Assembly: GCF_037975245.1 (NCBI RefSeq)
Contig: NC_092572.1
Location: forward strand, 7,457,501-7,517,500
Direction: 5' to 3'
DNA: 60,000 nucleotides
Source: Apostichopus japonicus
Taxonomy: Eukaryota; Echinodermata; Holothuroidea; Aspidochirotida; Stichopodidae
Shown: in pieces, positions 15,637 to 27,490 of the stretch
How the letters are laid out: every line of letters begins with the position of its first letter
Position numbering within the stretch: the first letter of the stretch is position 1
Notes under the pieces: generated by a model
The model's input: only the letters and a program-made list of their open reading frames with translations
What the model was told of the DNA's origin: nothing
Databases searched by the model: none
Position numbers and translations under genes: made by a program

Positions 15637-17530
15637 AGTAAGTAAAAGTAAGTAAAATTTATTGATATCAATCATAAAATGAAGATATAATAAAATGGAT
15701 TCCGCAGCTTAAAAAATATGCAAAATATATATATAAAAATATGATAAAAATATCATCTAGTTATATGACAGTTCAAAAGCTTCATATTCCTCTGTAAAAA
15801 AAGAATGTCTAAAGCGTTCAGTACGCATACGAGGTAGGGTATACAACCTACGTGGAGTGGTGTAATACTTATGGAGAGGATGGTCAGGATCAGTCAAAAT
15901 ACCTTCTACATAATGAAGTACAATTTCTTCAATGTTATGATCATCTATATAATAATGCTTTCTGAAATGTCTGTTAATCAATTTGAGTTGAGTCTTGAAA
16001 CAGGAAGAGAGCCACACAGGAGCACAATAGACCATGAGTGAAAGCACCACGGAACGGAAGAGCCAAAGCTGTTTCTCATATTCTAGACCAAATCCTCCCA
16101 ACCTATAAATACAATAAAGCCGCTGCTTTACTTTCGCAAGTGTTGAGCCTATAGAGTCCCAAGTGAGAGTATGAGTACACATGAGTCCTAAATATTTAAC
16201 ATCTGACACAACCTCAACCTCACTATCATTAATTATAACTGGATCATGCATCTGAACTGAACGGAAATCATCAATTATGCCCATGGTTTTGGAGCTGTTA
16301 ATAAAAGGTAATTGGTTTCACACCACGCTACAGTCTCCGCAATAGCTGTGTGGTAATTGACAATGCTCTGTGGATATTTATCATTACACAAACCAACAAT
16401 AGCCGTATCATCTGCATATTTTATAATGTAAACATTTTCATAAAGTGTGGACAAGGAATCAGTATAAACGGCAAACAGCAATGGTGATAAACAACACCCT
16501 TGTGGGACACCAGTATTGGTGATAATATCTTCACTGCTGACCCCATCACAGTATGCATATTGAGTTCTGTTGAATAAAAAGTGATACAGCAGTGATATGA
16601 TGTTCTGGTTTACATGAGCATCTAAAATACGAAGTAAGTTCGAATTGCTAAGAGTGTTAAATGCGGAGCTAAAATCCATAAAACAAACCCTGGCAAAATT
16701 ACCGACAGTGTCCACATGTTGGCGTAGAACTGTATCCAACAGCAAACACGCATCCACAATTGGTTTTCCAATGCGGTATGCGAACTGATACATGTCCAAT
16801 GATGGAATACATTCTATGATTTCAGTGCGAATAAGCTTCTCGAAACATTTCATTATGACACTAGTCAAAGCAATGGGCCGGTAGTCCTTCTCTTCCACTG
16901 GGTGAGGCACTTTCATCAATGGGGTAATCTTACTTCGTTTCCAGTCATTAGGAATGTATCCACTTTTATAACATTGAGTGAAGAGCTTATAAACAATTTC
17001 GGCAAGTTCAAGATGACAGTGTTTCAGTAGCCAGCCGGGGACACCATCGGGACCGCATGATGTGGAAGGTCTACTTGCCTTGAGTACAGCGATGACGTCA
17101 GAAAGCGAAAAAGGCGTCTCCAGTTCTTCATCGACATCTGGTGGGTTGAAATCCTGATCTGGTCCTTCAAAACAACAGAAGAATCTATTCAAATCATTCG
17201 CCTCCACATTCGCATAATCGGGTTCCGGTAATTTGTTGCACCCCATCATGGTTTTCAGACCCCTCTACATTTCTCTCGGATTAGTAGTTGCTTTCGACAT
17301 CACCCGGTCTCTGTACTGATGCTTAGCGGAGCGGATTTCTGATATAATACTTGCGTTAATAGTTCTTAGTTCATTGTTATTCCCTCAATTATTGTTTCTC
17401 TTTCAGCAGGCACTTAATCGGATTATTCATCCATGGGTGATTATTGGGATACGCTCGAAACTCCTTAACCGGTATCGTGGTGTCAATACAGAATCTCAGA
17501 TAGCATGATATGATTGTCACTGTTTGATCA
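15637..17530 (-). mobile_element. Rex1/Babar-like LINE, 5'-truncated, antisense insertion
   Basis: The minus-strand reverse transcriptase reads from about 17525 (FCIDTTIPVKEFRAYPNNHP) through SCGPDGVPGWLLKHC, DYRPIALTSVIMKCFEK, FMDFSSAFNTL, TGVPQGCCLSPLLFAVYTD and YADDTAIVG, with a frameshift near 16280. It then runs through the C-terminal KYLGLMCTHTLTWDS to the stop at 15757. A (TTAC)n-type tail at 15637-15655 marks its 3' end. It sits inside the VPQG codons of the plus-strand LINE, so it is the younger of the two. Frameshifts make it inactive. Confidence 0.82.
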
Positions 17531-18596
17531 ATGTTCCCATGGTGCCACAGGGGTCTATTCTGGGCCCGTTGCTCTTTGTTTTGTTTATTAATGACATGGG
17601 TCAAAATTAAGTATTGCAATGCGGACATATATGCAGACGATACATTTCATATAAAGGGCAAGTCAATGGATGATTTAAATACCAAACCTAAGGAGGATAT
17701 AACTAATGTTTGCAAATGGTGCAAGAAAAATGAAATGGTTATAAATAGAAATAGAACTAAAAGCATGTTGATTGGTTCAAGGCAAAGGTTGAAATCCATT
17801 CAAACTAACAAATTAAATATTTGCCGTAGAAGATTCTATAATTGAAAGTGTATGATGTGAAAATTCATTGATACCAATACTTGTATTCTATTCTATAATG
17901 GATATATTTTACTGATGGTTGAGTACTGTAGTTTAGTATGGGGAACTAGTAATGCCAGAAATGTTCTCAGATTTAGTCGTTTACAGAAAGCTGCAGCAAG
18001 AATTATTCTCAATACAACATTTGATGATAGATCTGAAGACCTTTTTAAAACTTGAAACTGGTCCTCACTCGAAAACGTTTAAAATGTAAAAGATTGACGA
18101 TGGTGTATAGGTCTTTAAATGGTCTGGCTCCACAGTATGTTGTGGAAATGTTCCGCCACACAAATAATATACATAACCACTCTCTAAGGTCCATCACACG
18201 AAATAATTTATTATTAGAGGGTGGTAATACCCAGTATCACCAGAAAATATTTTCATATGTTGCTAAGGAATGGAACGAATTATTAGTGTAGGAATGCCAA
18301 GTCTTTAAATACTTTTAAACGTTCTATGCAGGACCTTAACTAATTTATCATGCTCTTAATTTCTTTTCATTGATTGCTCCATGTACTATTTTATGCCATA
18401 GTCATTTTTTATTTCTTTTTTCATTGTCGTCTTATTTTGTTTTAAATTTTATTATTATTATTATTATTTTATATGATTATATATATATATTTTTTCCCTC
18501 CATTTATTGATAACTTCAGTCAAATAAACAGACTACATATTTTCATACTATAGATGCTTCGGATTAAATAAACGTCATAACAAAATAACAGTTGTT

Positions 18597-21500
18597 CTAA
18601 TAAACAGCACAATTGATCGAACATGTCCTAAAGGCTTGTTTAAGCTGCATAAAGTTAACCTTACTTTTACTACGATATCGATGTTGTGTGTACTTTTTTA
18701 CACTTATTGTAAACTTAAATTTATAGAAGAAATCCTCTACAACAGAAATACATTTATTCAATTTACATTGAAAGATGAAATGCTTCATATATAATATAAG
18801 AACATTGTATGGGTGAGCTACATCAACACCGAAACCAAGAAGGATATCCTTCTTGGAGAAGAAGAATTGCTTATTTAATAACATAGCCTCAACCCCTAAA
18901 ATAAAGGTGGATGTCACACTACACTCCCAGAACAGATGTTCTATACTTTCAATATGCGTATCGCAAAAGGTACAGTTTGGAGATTCGGATTTTCCGATGA
19001 TATGAAGCAGTTTATTGGTCCCAATTATTCTATGTAAAACTCTAAACTGAAAATATTGATTCGGAAACTGTTGCCCAAGGTATACTGTAGAATCTATTCC
19101 AATCTTCAGTCGTCAAGTTGTTGAACACATTAGCCTATTTACGGCTGGCGGTAGGTATCTGAGCGACATTATCTAAATATCGGGAATAAACACACTGGGA
19201 GGTAGAGTTGGAATGTAAAACCTTATCCAGCCAAATCTCATTACAATTGGGGAAATTACAATTCTGAACATAATCTCGACGCCACTCCAAAGGAATCGCA
19301 TTAATTAAACCAGTATAGATAGTGAAAGGAAACATTGGAAGATTAAATTCAGTACGAAAAAAATGGAAGGTTAAGGGTCTCCCATTTTCGCCGAAAAGAT
19401 CTCTCACATACTTGACATTAGCTTAATATAAAAACTTATATAACACAATTTGGTTGTTGATACGAATGTAAGAATTATTCCACAAAAACTGATTACTGAG
19501 TTATCAGTTGGATAATTAAAAGATATTTCACACCAAGCCTTAATAATCTGACTTACGACATTATTTTGGAATGCTTATATCTCTTTTGTTGCAGTTACAT
19601 TGAAACAGAAACTGCTTGCCAAGTTTGAAAAGCTCCAAATCAAAGAAAATTTTCCATGGGCCGTGAATATCGTTAGAGTAACGTTTGATCCATGTGCACT
19701 TAAGGCTATTGATTACACTATTAATATGAATGACCTTTAGCCCCCCATCTGCTAAACGATTTATCATTGACGATCTCTTTACTTTATCAGAACTATCTGC
19801 CCAAATGAAATCGAAAATAATGCTCTCGAGCTCTTTAATAAATCCAATTGGCGGGTTTGACAAAACCAAAAAGGAAAACCAGTTGAGAAAGAGCAAACGT
19901 TTTGACAATCTAGACAATTTAGGTTGGTAGTTCAAACGAAAGAGATCGTCTCTATTTTGAGTAAAAGAAACACCCAGCATAGTAGCAGGACAAGTTGTGA
20001 CATTCAAGCTAGATCATTAATACAAGTAGGGAGATTATTAATATACGGACCCTAAGGCATTATATTACACTTAGAAATATTAATAGCAAGCCCAGCGGCT
20101 AATCTAAATTCGTCCAGACCACTGAGGGTTTCCTCAAAGGAATCCCTACTACCATCAAGAAAAAAACGTAGTGTCGTCTGCGTATTGTGATAATTTAATT
20201 ACATTATTCCCTACCCTAATACCTTTGATGTTCACGTTTGAAATAACTTTTAAAGCAAGCACTTCCACACAAAGTATAAAGAGATAAGGACTCAAAGGAC
20301 ATCCCTGTCTAACACCCCTCTGGATGTTGAAGAAACCCGTTGAAAAGCCATTATTACACACACATGCATTTCCCCTCTTATAAAACACAGTAATCCACTC
20401 TCTAAGGCTATTACCAAAGCTAAAGAACGACAGGGTGTAATCAATAAAATTCCATTTCAACTTATCAAAAGCTTTTTCAAAGTCTATAAGAAAGAGTAAG
20501 CCAGGAATGTTGTGATTTGACGCATAATCAATAGGATCTAACACAAAACGGATGTTTTCGCCTATGAACTTGCCTTTCATAAACCCAGTTTGATTTGGTC
20601 CTATGATTTTATGGATAACACATATAAGTCTAGCAGCAATTGCTTTAGCCCCGATCTTATAGTCAGTGTTTAAGAGTGTGATTGGTCGATAATTTTTAAG
20701 AAGCGTTGAGTCTTTTCCTGGCTTAGTATGACAGTAATAATACCCCTAGATTGTTCTGCCGTTAAAGCACCCTCCTGAAAACCAGAGTTAAGAGAGTTAA
20801 TAACCACTTGTCCAATAATATGCCAGAACTTTTTATAAAAAATGTTGTCAGGCCGTCGCTCCCATGAGCCTCATCATTCTTCATTGAAGAAAGAGCACTA
20901 AAACATTCCTTTAAATCTAAAGGTCCATCGCAAGAACTCGAATCATCTAGGATCAGCTGGGGTGATCTAGTTCATTAAAGAAGCTAGAGGGGGAGCAATG
21001 GTTAGAAGTATATAATGTCTTATAAAAATCTTTAATATTGCTTAGAATATCAGTACTCTCTGAATAACTTTGGCCGTTTTCTCCAATGATCTTACGAATT
21101 GTATTATTACTCCTATTTCTTTTTTCTAGATTAAGAAAATACCTTGTATTTTTTTCCCTTCCTCTAACCATCTTGCACGAGATCTAATAATAGTTCCTTT
21201 CAACTTATAATCGTAGAAGGTTAAAAGCTTGGTTTGAGCATTTCTTAGCTTTGCCCGGATATGAGGACATTCATTCTGGAACAGCTGTCATTCAAGATCG
21301 GATATTTTAGAAAGTAGATCAGTTTCCTTAAGCCTACGCTCTTTGGCCTTATCTTTGGAATACTTCATAACAACCGAACGTATTTTAAATTTAAGAAGTT
21401 CCCACTGAATAGCAGAATTAGTATTATTATTTGAGGACAGTTCTGTACTAATCAATTTCGTTATTAGTTCCACAAATACCACATCGTCCAATAAGAAATT

Positions 21501-22480
21501 GTTGAATTTCCAATAACCTGGCCCTCTCTTAGCAGAGTGGATGCTAAACTTGAGATGTACAATTGAATGATCAGACTGAATACCAGGGGAGATTCTGACA
21601 TTACTAGTAGAATTAAAAAGGTTACGAGAAACCAGGAAAAAATCAAGTCTACAATGAATACCATGAGTTACATTAGAACTCCAAGTGAAGTGCTTCGAGA
21701 GCGGGTTCTTTTCTCTCCATATGTCAACCAAGTCGTGAAATGTCATCAAGGATATACATTGGTCACGTGCTTTTAAATTTGTCCTATGCTAACCTCCCTT
21801 CTTATCCAGGTCTATGTTAAAAACGAAATTAAAATCCCCTCCTACTATAATAGAGTCCCCATGGAAATACTGCAAAGTATTAGAAATCTCTGAGAAAAAA
21901 ATCAGGACTATCAGGATTTGGACCATATAAGCAGACAATGGAAAGTAATTTCTCTTCCAGGATAATGTTCAAAATAATATATCTACCGTAATTATGAATA
22001 CTTTCTTTTACAATTTTTCCATCAACGCTATGATTAAATAAAATGCAGACTCCACAACTGTTTGTGGTACCATGTGAAAAAAATTTTCCCCCCATTCCCT
22101 ACTCCAATATCCCACATCATTTTAGCAACTATGCGTTTCCTGTATAAGGCAAACATCGGCATTACACCTATGTAAATAAGAGAACAACTGTCTACGTTTG
22201 TTGGATTGCCTTAGCCCTCTTGCATTAAACGAAATGAAACTTATCTCACCGGCCATGATATTGCAAGAGGGATCCGAACAAAATAGACTTTCAGTATGAC
22301 ATATATACATAATTACAATTGTAAGCATCATTATCAAGGAGGATAGGAAAAAAGTAAGAAAAATTAAAGTCAATCCAACGGGAAAACTAGACCCAAAACA
22401 TAGTCTACTGTAAGTGTAGATGTCCCGTGTCCAGGGTCCCACATTTCCCATATTTTTTTATTTCACTATTAGTTATTTTA
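18597..22480 (-). mobile_element. Decayed L1/Tx1-type LINE
   Basis: Minus-strand order: endonuclease (ISFISFNARGLRQSNKRRQL, QETHS, YGPNPDSPDFF, SRNLF and SDHSIVHLKF around 22260-21288); reverse transcriptase (DFEKAFDKLKWNFIDYTL, RGVRQGCPLSPYLF, QYADDTTFF, 20580-20155); thumb and C-terminal region with CTFCDTHIESIEHLFWEC near 18960. RGVRQGCPLSPYLF followed by QYADDT is characteristic of the L1/Tx1 group. Many stops and frameshifts break it into a dozen open pieces. Extents are approximate. Confidence 0.82.
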
Positions 22481-24223
22481 TTTCAGGGCCTCGGGGAGAT
22501 TAGCTTTACGCTAACCGAGTATACCCTTTAATGTTAAATAAATGAAATAAATTAATAAACACAGGCTAACGTTCCATACTAGTAAACTTGAAAGGTGAAG
22601 AACTGAGCAGTGGCGAAAAATGAAAGGCATTCTTACTGAAGGGCGGATTTTCAAATGATCTATTCTAAGCAACGGCTCATAATATAAAAACATGTTAGCT
22701 ATTCACTGACTCGTTGAATTCAAACTAGTGGGTTTGTGTGTGAATTTGTGTTAATTTTAAATGAGGAATTTGTCGGGAGATACTACTCATTATCTGCAGA
22801 AGTCCTTAATTACTCGCCAATTAGCGCTCTTGATAGGGAAAAACTTGTAAAAACTCGATGGACATGTCAAAAGGATGGACAAACGGTGACAAAACGCAAA
22901 AAAGCTGCTTTAAAGTACTGAAATCGGCACTAGCTAATGACACAGGTGGTAAGGCATGCAAAATCACAATTATGTTAATTGCTTATAACCAAAATGATAC
23001 ATTTCCACTAAATAAATGCATATGATTAATGCTACTGAGAAAAATACCACAGTAGATCAGTGCGATGTACCGGAGAGCTCTGGTACGCTATATCCAAATT
23101 AGTACGTCTTGGCAGAAACTGTTTATTTGTTAAGAGCGAATATATGCTAACCCAGTGTATTGAGACAGATATGTAATGGCACTGCAGACGGACTGCAAAC
23201 ATCAGTATTCCGTCATACAATCCGTAAAGTAAATATACGCGGTCATTTGGCGAGACTCTGACCAGCCCAGTACGTCGAGAGGTCATATCTCCTACTCCCA
23301 TCCCCCTCTAAAAACGTACCTGACAATCCATACCCATTGAGTGCATTATGTTTTTTCGTAAAGGTGTTACGGTAATTTATTCGGGTATACCAGCATACTT
23401 GACCACAATTGAAAGCAAATTATTATTAACGTAATGTTTCGTTAGCTCTTCATTAATTCCATATATGTCCCACATACATTATGTTCTCGGGTTCAAAGGC
23501 TCCGGGAAACGAATTATCTTCACCACTTAAACATTGTTGCTGCTACCGGTGCTGTTGTGCGAGAGTTTGCGTGGATTTCGGTAATTTCAGACATGCAAAT
23601 TACGAAATAGGAGTTAACTCTGGTTTGTCTACAAGGGCGGTCTCCATAGAGATCTGTCGTGATGAATAATCGGTTGTGGACAATATGATCGAATGCTTAC
23701 ATATAAGCTGGTTCCGTATTCGTATTTTTTCCTATGCTGTTTATTGTTTTTGCGTCTTCAAATGTTAATGTTAATGTCAGTTTACGAACTCTCAAATGGG
23801 GCGAATGGAACGGATATAGCTGATGCCATTTTATGGTTTTATTTTCCCAACAACCCCCCCCCCCCCTCAAGGACAAAATAAAGGGTTCTGGTCGAAAGTT
23901 ACTCACCTTATGAACTTATCAAAGTTTGACGGTACAAATCGTAACGTTTGTGCAAATTGGCAGTTTGCAGTAGCAGGGAAATGAGTCTTGCTAATAACTT
24001 TTTCTGTTTTCTGCTTCAGTCTTAAAAGTATGAAAATCTTTCGATTTGTTATGATCTGATTGCCAATTTGAGCCATATTGAGCAATATGATGTCAGATAA
24101 ATTACAAAAACCTTAGAAACAGGTCCTCAGGGTTACAATAACCTTGCTGACCATATCCATACAGCAATTGTTACAACTTGGAATCTTGTCTGCAGTGTCA
24201 CATTAAATATTCTCATATGTGAT
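22481..24223. other. No gene seen
   Basis: Open frames here (for example 22736-22921 and 23481-23669) have no recognisable motif or matched splice phase. A poly-C run lies near 23855. Confidence 0.45.
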
Positions 24224-24313
24224 ATGGCAACGGAAACACTATCCTCGAAACTTAGCAATGCGAAATATTCTAAACACTTTGTGCGTTTGAAGGCTGCAGA
24301 AACTAATTGGGAA
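24224..24313 (+). CDS. Possible first exon of an unrecognised gene
   Basis: ATG at 24224 opens exactly 30 codons (MATETLSSKLSNAKYSKHFV and onward to TNWE) ending on a consensus donor GTAAGT in phase 0. I do not recognise the sequence and found no following exon before 25690. Confidence 0.22.
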
Positions 24314-25889
24314 GTAAGTTTTCATGCAATTTATTATTTCGACGTTATTACAATATTGTATGTACAAGCCTAGAAACTTCAAGTGGTGCTAATGTAATCA
24401 CTTGAAACGAATACGATAAGTGTAAACATTGTGTGTCTATTTTGTAAATCAGAAAGTTGGTTTTGATGGTAGTTATAATTCCAAGGAACACAGCTACAGA
24501 TTACATAAGTTCTGTTTAGTTTGTTACTCTACAGATTTGTATTAACTTTTAATATGTAGCAATGTTCAAATGCAGGTATGTTAACGTTATAGTAAAGTTC
24601 CGTTATGTCTCAAATCTCTACGAATACTAATGTGAATATGGGGATGCAGCGCGAGGCACACTTAGACAATAACGGAGCAAAGAAAATAGAGAGATAAGGG
24701 TAGGAAAATGATTTATTCCGCTATTACTTCAATCAGCTATAAAAACTTCTCTGAGGCTTAAGAACAAAGATCTCAAAACGCAACAAGCCAAGCTCAATGT
24801 AAATTCTAACCAAAACTCTCTGTTATGGAGATTTACATATGCTATATATTTCTTAATGATTAAATGTACTCATTATTGTTTCCGAAAGATCTCCTAGTAC
24901 GCTATGCGGAAAACAAATTACAGTCTCGGAATGCCACACGTCACATGTTTAACTCCGAAACACGAGTTGCTTTCTAAGGTCACTTGTTGGCTTTCACGAC
25001 AACTCAAAACGAATGTTTCGCCCGTAACATTAACGATAGATCAATATCGGCAATGCTTGTCCAGTTCCCACAGACTATAGAGAATTAGGCAATCAGTTTA
25101 AACAGTAAAAGTCTGTAACTTCACCCTCTAGAAATGCTACTGTAAAGGTGATTGAATTTTCACTTCTGTAAAAGTACAGTACTTATTTGAAAACTCGCAC
25201 AGTTGTACGGATTGTAAACTTTTATAGTCAAAGTCTGTAAACTGGACGTTACAGATATTATACAGTGATACGTTACACGATCACTTCTGTACATTATTCA
25301 GTATGTAACGGTATGTTTCTGATCGTCGTGCTCAGTCAAATGTTAGTGGCCACATACTACATTGGGGGGATATGGCGTGTTTAATCTATTTTTAGCCATG
25401 CATCGTGAATCAAGACCCCATCCACACTCACCCACTGCCACCACCATCGTAGGCTCCCTTCTAGCTTGAAAATCGGTATCTATTATAAACAATTATAAAG
25501 CTTATACTGTTGTCAGTAACAATCGTTGAACTTGAACCATGTAACAGTGTAACATGTAACACTTTCAACGGTTTTGCTTCTGCACACCAGCAATCAATTT
25601 CCACTCGTGTAAATATAGGCTTATTGATACAGTCGCAGAAATGTACATAGGGCTGGAAAGTGTTATAATAAAAACCTAAACATGTACATAAATTAAGAAA
25701 AACATAACAAATTGAACATTGACTCGATTATGTCACAGTTACATTTCCTTAAGTCTTCGGTCTTGTGCGAGAGGGAACGTGACATTTGCGATATCTCCTC
25801 AATGGAGTAATATTTTAACAGGGTTAAGTGAAGTCTAGTGACGATGGTTGGATATGCCAGTGTCTTCTTTAAATGGATATCCCAAAACA
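24314..25889. other. No gene seen
   Basis: Low-complexity AT-rich sequence with no motif I can name on either strand. Confidence 0.45.
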
Positions 25890-26820
25890 GGCAGTTATTA
25901 TCAAAAATGCTCCAAGATAAGAGGTTCATGCAGAAGCAATATGTAAAAGTAAATACTGCATCAGGAATGTAAAGACAATGTCCATTGTTAATATAATTGT
26001 AACTAAGGTTACTTTTTCTACTTTTAGGGCAAGATAAAGAGCACATTGACCAACAAAGCACACTAAACTACACAAAATTGCAAACAATGCCTCTTCGAAT
26101 GTTGGCTGTCTCCATTTTCCACTTACGATGACTACTACAGCACCTATAATAACAGCAGCAGTAGAATTGAAGAAAAGTGAAAAAAGACTTTGTATTCCTA
26201 GCTGTGACTGTTTGCGAACAAACGTATATTGTAAACTAATGACAAACGCCCCACCTAAACTAAATCCTACCCCGATCAATGTGTTCTCGTTGTCAGAGGT
26301 GCCCATTTGATCGTTTCCAAAGACGAAAGACGGACGAGAAACAAATACGACACCGAGAAGTGCTAGAAATGCAAAAAAGAATTCCCGTAGTCTTAGCGGT
26401 TCCTTCAAGATAAGCCAGCTAGAAAACCCTGCAAGCATCACCGACGTATACAAAATTGCAACTGCGTTTCCGGCATCAATGAAACTCCACTAAGGGATAA
26501 CCAGATATAATCAGTACAACTTGTGGGAAGAGAAACCCGTTGTTGCAAGACAAAAATTAATGAGCCAATCATTGTAACGATTGAAGATATAGAGATTACT
26601 TGAAGTGGATCAAGTGTTTGCACAAGTACTTTGACAATAATACTCATAGTAGCAAATGTGAACGCCGTTAAGATGGCTAGAAGCAAACCATATCGATCCT
26701 TTAAAAAATTCAAAAAAATCCAACATGCTGTTTTGAAATTACAAACTTTGCAAAAGCCTTCATTTGTTGATCCACTATTAGCTAGCTCGGTGTTTTGTTT
26801 CTCCGTTGAGTCCAACTTTA
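25890..26820 (-). pseudogene. Broken SLC35G/EamA-type transporter copy
   Basis: The minus strand encodes a drug/metabolite-transporter (EamA) protein of the SLC35G type in one intronless stretch. Segment 1 (to about 26480) holds the first helices (GLLLAILTAFTFATMSIIVK, DPLQVISISSIVTMIGSLIF). Segment 2 resumes in another frame at FIDAGNAVAILYTSVMLAGF, then ILKEPLRLREFFFAFLALLG, VSRPSFVF and three more helices to LTMDIVFTFLMQYLLL. About 20 residues (helix 3 and the start of helix 4) are missing at the switch. Near 25935 the frame breaks again: LLHEP appears one frame over, and a TGA precedes the last helix (YLGAFLIITACFGIS). No in-frame ATG begins segment 1. Lack of introns suggests a retrocopy, though intronless members exist. 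Family call is firm; loss of function is inferred from the breaks. Confidence 0.72.
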
Positions 26821-27078
26821 TCGTTTCTGATTTATATTATTGTTCAGACTGTATCAATGGCGACGATAAATCATTCTCCTCATTCCGGGGCTTGTCGAAG
26901 AAATAAATGAAAGGAGAAAAAAAATATAACAACCAAAGTGTACCAAAATATAAAGAATCGAACAACATTTCAAAGATAGTATATTTCATCCAACTATAAT
27001 TTATACAAATACTTTACCAGCCTAATTCATCGATGTGTTCGCACGTAGTAACTTGCATCACTGTATGCATGTATTTTA
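26821..27078. other. Short gene-free flank
   Basis: Nothing recognised between the transporter relic and the SINE fragment. Confidence 0.4.
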
Positions 27079-27135
27079 GATCTTCCTGCAAGCAGGAACT
27101 CGCGAAGAAACCTCATTGGCTTATCAAGGCCGCAA

Positions 27136-27136
<1 letters not shown>
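27079..27136 (-). mobile_element. SINE 3' fragment
   Basis: GATCTTCCTGCAAGCAGGAA and CTCGCGAAGAAAC match the 3' part of the SINE at 58868-59176 in the same orientation. It abuts a (TA)n tract. Confidence 0.7.

Positions 27137-27200
<64 letters not shown>
27137..27200. repeat. (TA)n microsatellite
   Basis: Pure TA run adjoining the inverted Penelope piece. Confidence 0.95.
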
Positions 27201-27205
<5 letters not shown>

Positions 27206-27412
27206 ACGAAAATCCACGTTTACTCCAAAAGAAAATATTATTAGAGAAAACCAGAGAAATAAGATATGACTCATAATTGACAAAAACATTCGACTGCCAA
27301 GTATTGCTGACGAAGGTCCCAGGGGGACCGAAAATTCCAATATATTTTCTAAACTTACTCCTTATTTGTCAATTATGAGTCATATCTTATTTCTCTGGTT
27401 TTCTCTAATAAT

Positions 27413-27418
<6 letters not shown>
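27201..27418. mobile_element. Penelope-like 3' fragments in inverted arrangement
   Basis: Bases 27288-27418 are a plus-strand copy of the Penelope 3' region seen at 46021-46145. Bases 27201-27285 are the end of the same region inverted. Arms of about 53 bp (27236-27288 and 27367-27418) can pair. (TA)n tracts lie on both sides. The forward copy includes a hammerhead motif. Confidence 0.75.
27296..27343 (+). ncRNA. Hammerhead ribozyme motif (Penelope type), copy 1
   Basis: CTGACGA (27307-27313), then stem II GGTCCC/GGGACC with an AGG loop (27315-27329), then GAAA (27330-27333), then a minimal helix III and a UUC cleavage triplet. CAATAT after it pairs with GTATTG before the core as helix I. 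Hammerheads with tiny helix III are known in Penelope-like elements. Confidence 0.7.

Positions 27419-27490
<72 letters not shown>
27419..27490. repeat. (TA)n microsatellite
   Basis: TA-rich tract on the other side of the Penelope fragment. Confidence 0.92.

Larger units (their letters stand above)
14040..18480 (+). mobile_element. Decayed CR1/L2-like LINE, split by two insertions
   Basis: Three pieces read in order on the plus strand. 14040-14287 is the inter-domain linker (KQGYFRDFIIKGKVDSKAIW). 14830-15636 is reverse transcriptase from KANGLNGISSYLLK through NYQPISILPVLSKILEKH and FLDLRKAFDVVDHS to the start of the VPQG motif. 17531-18480 resumes at VPQGSILGPLLFVLFIND, YADD and the C-terminal RLTMVYRSLNGLAPQYV region, then a 3' untranslated region with (TTA)n. 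Several in-frame stops and frameshifts make it inactive. The interruptions are a TIR element (14288-14829) and an antisense LINE (15637-17530). No endonuclease domain was recognised upstream. Confidence 0.8.
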
